Shown piece by piece: positions 59,907 through 64,000 of a DNA stretch of 64,000 nucleotides. The stretch comes from JABAYQ01 sp049890095 (GTDB taxonomy: Bacteria; Bacteroidota; Bacteroidia; Flavobacteriales; UBA7312): NCBI GenBank assembly GCA_049890095.1, contig JBMHCD010000009.1:62001-126000 (forward strand), written 5' to 3'. Under the pieces are notes generated by a model. That model made no database searches. It worked only from the letters and a program-made list of their open reading frames with translations, and was not told the DNA's origin. Position 1 is the first letter of the stretch; each line of letters opens with the position of its first letter. A program made the translations under genes and the position numbers.

Positions 59907-60224
59907 TCACCTCAATTCTTTATTTGGATCCCAAAAAACTTTATCCATATTAACAATATGATTGTCTTTAACTAAAACCCCCTCATTTTCAAGCAAATGC
60001 CTCATTAAGTTAATACCATCAAAATGAAATTTTCCTGTCAATAAACCTTGTTTATTAACTACTCTATGCGCAGGAATATCTTTAGATTTATTTAATGCCC
60101 AACCAACCATTCTTGCAGATTTTGACGAACCCAAATAACGGGCAATTGCACCATAACTTGTAACTTTTCCTTCAGGAATTTGAGATACTACACTATAAAC
60201 TTTTTCAAAAAAATTATCTTTCAT
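59907..60224 (-). CDS. Alkyltransferase-like (ATL) protein of the MGMT family
   Basis: A 105-residue protein with the DNA-binding and active-site half of O6-methylguanine-DNA methyltransferase. It has the helix-turn-helix segment IPEGKVTSYGAIARYLGSSKSARMVGWAL, with the arginine finger, and the active-site segment PAHRV (about 51-55), where the reactive cysteine of MGMT (PCHRV) is alanine. Such ATL proteins cannot dealkylate; in other organisms they bind O6-alkylguanine and hand it to nucleotide-excision repair. It starts inside the end of trmB (11-bp overlap) and lies upstream of mrp. Confidence 0.9.
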   Translation of the reverse strand: MKDNFFEKVYSVVSQIPEGKVTSYGAIARYLGSSKSARMVGWALNKSKDIPAHRVVNKQGLLTGKFHFDGINLMRHLLENEGVLVKDNHIVNMDKVFWDPNKELR

Positions 60225-60894
60225 GACAATTATTTAAAGCAAATCTTAAGTAGGTTATTGGCATATTTTTATCTAAAAACATTTTTTCATAATGCGTTTT
60301 GATTTCCAAATTTTCTCTTTTTAAAACAGCATTATAAATATCATGCTCAGCATCTTCCAAAATATGATTAAATCCATAAATTATGCCTAAAGTATAGCCA
60401 TGTAAAAACTGACTGTCTGTTTTAAGGTGTATTACTCCACTTTTTTTTAAGAAAGATTGATATCTTTTTAAAAAAATTGGATGTGTAAGTCTGTTTTTTG
60501 CTCTTCTCTTTTTTATTTGAGGATCGGGAAAAGTTATCCAAATCTCGTCTATTTCATCTGAGCCAAAACAATGTTCTATAAACTCAATTCTTGTTCTTAA
60601 AAAACCAACATTTTCCAGAGCTTGTTCTAAGGCTTGCGTTGACCCATGCCACATTCTAGCTCCTTTAACGTCAACACCAATAAAATTTTTGTTTGGATAT
60701 TTTTTAGCTAATCCAACAGAATATTCTCCTTTCCCACAACCTAATTCTAAAACTATTGGATTTTCGTTTTTAAAAAATGACTTGTTCCAGCTACCCTTTA
60801 ATTCAAATTCAGACATTACTTGTTCCATGCTTGGTTCAAAAACATTTTTGTACTCTTTCATGTCTTGAAATTTTTTTAACTTATTTTTTGCCAC
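60214..60894 (-). CDS. trmB: tRNA (guanine(46)-N(7))-methyltransferase
   Basis: TrmB methylates G46 in the tRNA variable loop. The 226-residue protein has the SAM-binding LELGCGKGEYSVGLA (about 49-63), GVDVKGARM (about 73-81), the family segment WITFPDPQIKKRRAKNRL (about 118-135) and LKTDSQFLHGYTL (about 156-168). It starts a minus-strand run trmB-ATL-mrp-nifU-korA-korB. A -7 box at 60912-60919 lies 17 nt upstream. Confidence 0.94.
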   Translation of the reverse strand: MAKNKLKKFQDMKEYKNVFEPSMEQVMSEFELKGSWNKSFFKNENPIVLELGCGKGEYSVGLAKKYPNKNFIGVDVKGARMWHGSTQALEQALENVGFLRTRIEFIEHCFGSDEIDEIWITFPDPQIKKRRAKNRLTHPIFLKRYQSFLKKSGVIHLKTDSQFLHGYTLGIIYGFNHILEDAEHDIYNAVLKRENLEIKTHYEKMFLDKNMPITYLRFALNNCHER

Positions 60895-60911
60895 CCTTTT
60901 ATATTTTATAA

Positions 60912-60919
60912 CAAAAATA
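60912..60919 (-). promoter_or_regulatory. Predicted trmB promoter -7 box
   Basis: The minus strand reads TATTTTTG (matches TAnnTTTG), 17 nt before the trmB ATG. No -33 TTG at normal spacing. The short divergent gap to the glycosyltransferase also holds TAAATTTA (60933-60940), a one-mismatch box for the plus strand. Confidence 0.4.
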
Positions 60920-60944
60920 ACCCAATTTTACCTAAATTTACTTG

Positions 60945-61997
60945 ATGAATAAAAAGAAAATACTTCTAGCACCTTTAGATTGGGGGTTGGGTCACGCGAG
61001 CAGATGCATTCCTGTAGCAAGACAATTACAAAAACATAATTTTGAAGTAATTTTTGCTTGTAGCGGCAGATCTCTTGATTTATTAATTAACGAATTTCCA
61101 AATCATCATTTTATAAAATTAGATGACTATAATATTACATATCCAAAAAATGGTAATATGGCATGGAGTATGCTTGCACAAAGTTTTAAAATTTGGCGTG
61201 GCATCGTTAGAGAAAGAAGCGAGCTAGATCAAATTATTAACGATTACAATATTGATGGGGTTATTTCTGATAATCGTTTTGGCTTATATTCCAAAAAAAT
61301 ACCTTCTGTATTTATTACTCATCAATTAAACATTCAATCTCCTATTTTGCATAAATGGATACAAAAAATTAACTATCGTTTTATTGAAAAATTTGATGCC
61401 TGTTGGATTCCTGACTATCAAAATAATTTGTTAAGTGGAAATTTAACAAATACAACATTACCAAAAACCAAATGTCATTTTATTGGTAGTTTGAGTCGAT
61501 TTAAGAAATTAAAAAAAACGGATGATTTAGAAATTCTTGCCATTATTTCAGGACCTGAACCTCAACGTACACTTTTTGAAAAAATACTAAAGAAACAACT
61601 TATCGACTCTAATAAAAAGTCTCTTTTAGTTTTAGGAAAACCAGAAAAAAATTATGAAAAACAAATAGGCAACTTAAAAGTTGTCAATCACCTTAATTCG
61701 ACTGAACTCAATCAAGCTATGATGAATACAGATGTCGTATTGAGCAGATCTGGTTATTCTACTGTAATGGATATTGCTGCGTTAAATAAAAAAGCAATAT
61801 TTGTGCCTACGCCAGGTCAAACAGAACAAATTTACTTAGCAAAATATTATTATGATAGTAAATTAACATTCGCTATGCATCAACACAAATTTGATTTACA
61901 AATTGCTTTAAATGAAATAACAAATTTTAAAGGTTTAGAGGGGCAAAAAAATGAAACAAATTGGGAAAACCTATTTACTCTTTTTAAGAGCAAATGA
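60945..61997 (+). CDS. MurG-like family glycosyltransferase (GT28-type)
   Basis: A 350-residue predicted glycosyltransferase, likely using a nucleotide sugar; product unknown. It has the MurG-like start KILLAPLDWGLGHASRCIPVARQL (about 5-28) with a glycine-rich G-loop, a VISDNRFGLY segment (about 105-114) and a C-terminal nucleotide-sugar site with SRSGYSTVMDIAAL and FVPTPGQTEQ (about 265-300). There is no signal peptide. I start at ATG 60945; the TTG one codon earlier is less likely. The end overlaps the convergent histidine kinase by 27 bp. Confidence 0.78.
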   Translation: MNKKKILLAPLDWGLGHASRCIPVARQLQKHNFEVIFACSGRSLDLLINEFPNHHFIKLDDYNITYPKNGNMAWSMLAQSFKIWRGIVRERSELDQIINDYNIDGVISDNRFGLYSKKIPSVFITHQLNIQSPILHKWIQKINYRFIEKFDACWIPDYQNNLLSGNLTNTTLPKTKCHFIGSLSRFKKLKKTDDLEILAIISGPEPQRTLFEKILKKQLIDSNKKSLLVLGKPEKNYEKQIGNLKVVNHLNSTELNQAMMNTDVVLSRSGYSTVMDIAALNKKAIFVPTPGQTEQIYLAKYYYDSKLTFAMHQHKFDLQIALNEITNFKGLEGQKNETNWENLFTLFKSK

Positions 61998-62990
61998 AAA
62001 AGTAGTACCTTTTCCTAGAGCACTTCTTACATTAATATTTTGATGATGACTATCTAAAATATGCTTTACGATAGCTAAACCTAAACCTGTTCCTCCTTGC
62101 TCCCTTGATCTGGATTTATCAACTCTATAAAATCGCTCAAACAATCTTGGTAAATTTTCTTGTAATATGCCAATTCCATTGTCTGCAACCTCTATTAAAA
62201 TGTTTTCTCCCAAATCAAAAAACCGCACAGTAGTTTTGCCTCCATGAACACCATATTTAATAGAATTAACTAATAAGTTGGTAAACACTTGAGTTATTTT
62301 ATCTCTATCAGCATTTACAAAAATCGGAGAATATTCTTTAGAAAAAGTAAAAGACACATTTGCTTTTTTGGCCTTTATTTCATTCAGATCAAAAGCATGT
62401 TTAACCAGTTCTACTATATCAAACTTTTCCATTTCAAGATCTAGCCTATTGGATTCAATTTTTGAAATAGTGACTAAGTCCTCAACAATGGCAATCATCC
62501 TGTCAACACTTTTACTAGTTCGTTCTAAATAAGAAACATTTACATTATCATCAAACATTGCTCCATCCAAAAGAGTATGAACATATCCTTGAATATTAAA
62601 AATTGGCGTTTTTAGCTCATGCGATACATTGCCTAGAAATTCTCTCCTGAAATTTTCCATCTTTCTAAGCTCATCGATTTCCTTTTGTCTTTCATTAGTA
62701 AAGCTCACAACCTTATCATTAACACTATCTAAATCTGTATCTACTTTAAATGCTGTTTTAGATGTATTTATCGTCTTATATAATAAATTGACTCTATCGA
62801 AAATATATTTTTTTATAACATAATTTACTAATAGAAAAGAACAAATACTAAGTAAAACAAGAAGAAGAAACCATTTAAAATTGATAAAATCAATATTGAA
62901 TCCTTCTATTAAAAACATTATTAAAGTTGCGAGAACTGAAGTAACTAAAGCTAAATATATCGCTATACTATTTGGGTTGGAAAAACGCAT
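61971..62990 (-). CDS. Sensor histidine kinase (PhoR-like)
   Basis: An inner-membrane histidine kinase that phosphorylates the adjacent response regulator. The 339-residue protein has two membrane segments (about 10-30 and 38-58) with almost no periplasmic loop, a short linker without an obvious HAMP or PAS domain, the DHp H-box FLGNVSHELKTPIF with phospho-accepting H124, and the catalytic ATPase motifs NLLVNSIKYG (N box), DNGIGI (G1) and GGTGLGLAI (G2). The short loop makes membrane-intrinsic or intracellular sensing more likely than sensing by a large periplasmic domain. It shares base 62990 with its regulator. Confidence 0.92.
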   Translation of the reverse strand: MRFSNPNSIAIYLALVTSVLATLIMFLIEGFNIDFINFKWFLLLVLLSICSFLLVNYVIKKYIFDRVNLLYKTINTSKTAFKVDTDLDSVNDKVVSFTNERQKEIDELRKMENFRREFLGNVSHELKTPIFNIQGYVHTLLDGAMFDDNVNVSYLERTSKSVDRMIAIVEDLVTISKIESNRLDLEMEKFDIVELVKHAFDLNEIKAKKANVSFTFSKEYSPIFVNADRDKITQVFTNLLVNSIKYGVHGGKTTVRFFDLGENILIEVADNGIGILQENLPRLFERFYRVDKSRSREQGGTGLGLAIVKHILDSHHQNINVRSALGKGTTFSFALKKSK

Positions 62991-63664
62991 TAATGTTCAA
63001 ATTTATAACCAATTCCTTTAACTGTTTTAATATAATCCGGATTTAATTTTTCTCTAATTTTTCGAATATGAACATCAATTGTTCTATCGCCGATTATTAA
63101 GTCTGGACCCCAAACTTTTTCAAAAATTTCTTGTCTAGTAAACACTTTTCCTGGCATTGAAACTAACAACTCAAGTAATTTAAATTCTTTTTTTGCTAGA
63201 ATAATATTTTCTCCTCTGTAAACAACTTTATGTTTTTCTTTATTTATTGAAAGATTTCCAAACGACAAAGATTCCATAACTTCGTTATTCAATCTACGTC
63301 TTAACAAAGCTTTAACTCTACTAACCAAAACTTTTGGTCGAATTGGTTTTGTAATATAATCATCTGCTCCAGATTCAAAACCTGCAATTTGAGAATAATC
63401 CTCAGAACGTGCTGTTAGAAAAGTAATAATAGTATTATTTAAAGATGAAATAGTTCTCATCTTTTCACATGTAGTTATACCATCCATTTCGGGCATCATA
63501 ACATCCAAAATAATTAGATCAGGTTTATTTTTTTTTGCAATTTCAATTGCACTTAATCCATTATTGGTGGTAATCACATTATAACCTTCATTTCTTAAAT
63601 TATATCCTACAAACTCTAAGATATCTTCTTCATCATCAACAATTAATATGGTTGTATTATTCAT
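62990..63664 (-). CDS. OmpR/PhoB family response regulator
   Basis: The DNA-binding partner of the histidine kinase. The 224-residue protein has a receiver domain (about 3-118, with D10, D11, phospho-accepting D54, and lysine K102 region in TKP) and a C-terminal winged-helix domain (about 130-224), with LTRQEIF/TRQEIFEKVWG and RTIDVHIRKIREKL. The signal sensed and target genes are unknown. It overlaps the kinase by 1 base and its start is 138 bp from the divergent LuxE-like gene. No -7 consensus box is visible facing it. Confidence 0.93.
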   Translation of the reverse strand: MNNTTILIVDDEEDILEFVGYNLRNEGYNVITTNNGLSAIEIAKKNKPDLIILDVMMPEMDGITTCEKMRTISSLNNTIITFLTARSEDYSQIAGFESGADDYITKPIRPKVLVSRVKALLRRRLNNEVMESLSFGNLSINKEKHKVVYRGENIILAKKEFKLLELLVSMPGKVFTRQEIFEKVWGPDLIIGDRTIDVHIRKIREKLNPDYIKTVKGIGYKFEH

Positions 63665-63745
63665 GAATTTGTGAAATTAAATTTATGTAAAATTAACTTT
63701 GTTTGTAATACTCACTATAAATATAAAATAATTATGTGCAAACTC

Positions 63746-63798
63746 TATTTTTGTAACGCATTATTTTAATCAAACTACTTAAGTATTTGTTAAATTTG
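63746..63798 (+). promoter_or_regulatory. Two candidate -7 boxes before the LuxE-like gene
   Basis: TATTTTTG at 63746-63753 and TAAATTTG at 63791-63798 both match TAnnTTTG. The second lies 4 nt before the ATG at 63803, again implying a leaderless transcript; the first would give a leader of about 45 nt. Neither has a TTG at the usual -33 spacing. Confidence 0.4.
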
Positions 63799-63802
63799 TA
63801 AG

Positions 63803-64000
63803 ATGAATGTTTTTGATTCGACTATCCCTTTTGAGGAAAGAGCTTTGTCTGTATTTAAACACCAAGCCAAAAATTGCATGGTTTATAATCAGTTTATAAA
63901 TCATCTTAATATAGACTCATCATCAGTTAATGAATATGAAAAAATTCCATTTTTACCAATAGAACTTTTTAAAACTCATAAAGTTATTTCTTCAGATAAT
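63803..64000 (+). CDS. LuxE/PaaK-family acyltransferase-like protein, N-terminal part, cut by window edge
   Basis: Reading from the ATG at 63803 gives 66 codons up to the right edge, with no stop. The visible N-terminus has the pattern ALSVFKHQAKNCMVYNQFINHL (about 14-35) and the distinctive IPFLPIELFKTHKVISS (about 47-63), which resembles the N-terminal region of flavobacterial proteins annotated as acyl-protein synthetase (LuxE-like) or PaaK-type AMP ligases. These adenylate fatty or other acids, but the AMP-binding motifs lie outside the window, so activity is not shown. The gene is divergent from the response regulator. Confidence 0.72.
   Translation, partial: MNVFDSTIPFEERALSVFKHQAKNCMVYNQFINHLNIDSSSVNEYEKIPFLPIELFKTHKVISSDN

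Noticed and set aside
1..64000. Mobile elements, CRISPR-Cas, phage, toxin-antitoxin or known defence genes
   Set aside because: I checked the gene content and gaps and saw no integrase, transposase, repeat-spacer array, toxin-antitoxin pair or restriction gene.
1..64000. tRNA or rRNA genes
   Set aside because: I saw no tRNA-like cloverleaf or rRNA sequence in the short intergenic gaps; a search with a dedicated tool would confirm this.

Overview
ORGANISM. The window is AT-rich, dense, ordinary chromosomal DNA from a member of the Bacteroidota, most likely the order Flavobacteriales. Four things support this: the gliding-motility genes gldE-gldD and gldB-gldC in their flavobacterial neighbourhoods, two proteins with type IX secretion (T9SS) type A sorting domains, absence of Shine-Dalgarno sequences with A-rich start regions, and promoters of the Bacteroidota type (TTG ... 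TAnnTTTG). MurE carries the DNPR motif, so the peptidoglycan should contain meso-diaminopimelate. lptB, kdsD and lnt indicate a Gram-negative envelope. I see no tRNA, rRNA, CRISPR array, insertion sequence, phage gene or recognisable defence system.

LAYOUT. 1-6.4 kb: lnt (cut by the left edge), pssA-purS, then kdsD-tatC-lptB on the minus strand and recQ. 6.3-13.3 kb: M20 amidohydrolase, half-size TauE/SafE protein, metallo-beta-lactamase-fold hydrolase, then the kynurenine genes kynU-kmo with an MFS transporter, and a UbiA-like membrane protein. 13.4-20.2 kb: gcvP and a tandem pair of secreted T9SS-cargo paralogues. 20.2-24.9 kb: MlaEF-type lipid transporter, a tiny lipoprotein, feoA-feoB-sprT-like. 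24.9-32.9 kb: manC, fumC, a 49-residue membrane microprotein, an ArsC-like protein, recX-prfB, an MFS transporter, RNase G, a 29-residue COX24/mS38-like ribosomal protein and HU. 33.0-36.4 kb: mutY-ssb-gldE-gldD. 36.4-51.9 kb: the complete division and cell-wall (dcw) cluster, 14 minus-strand genes from mraZ to yqeY with almost no intergenic DNA. 52.2-55.7 kb: alpha/beta hydrolase, engB, gldC-gldB, nadE. 55.6-60.9 kb: trmB-ATL-mrp-nifU-korA-korB. 60.9-64.0 kb: glycosyltransferase, a two-component system, and the start of a LuxE-like acyltransferase cut by the right edge.

HOW THE GENES WORK TOGETHER. Most are housekeeping: envelope synthesis and division (dcw cluster, pssA, lnt, lptB, kdsD, mlaEF), gliding and T9SS (gldB/C/D/E plus two cargo proteins), Fe-S and iron handling (feoAB; mrp and nifU directly before the ferredoxin-linked oxidoreductase korAB), tryptophan catabolism, and DNA repair (recQ, mutY, ssb, recX, ATL).

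WHAT STANDS OUT. I did not find a new multi-gene system. The strongest unexplained or under-annotated signals are regulatory: a three-copy, 10-bp-period MraZ-type operator upstream of the dcw cluster; several divergent intergenic regions of 28-51 bp packed with opposed promoters that imply leaderless or nearly leaderless mRNAs; eight convergent gene pairs with overlapping ends and only two clear terminators; prfB without its usual programmed frameshift; and three small genes (29, 46 and 49 codons) that are easily missed. No stretch longer than 300 bases lacks a gene; the largest gap is 51916-52181, which holds the mraZ operator/promoter and the promoter of the next gene.
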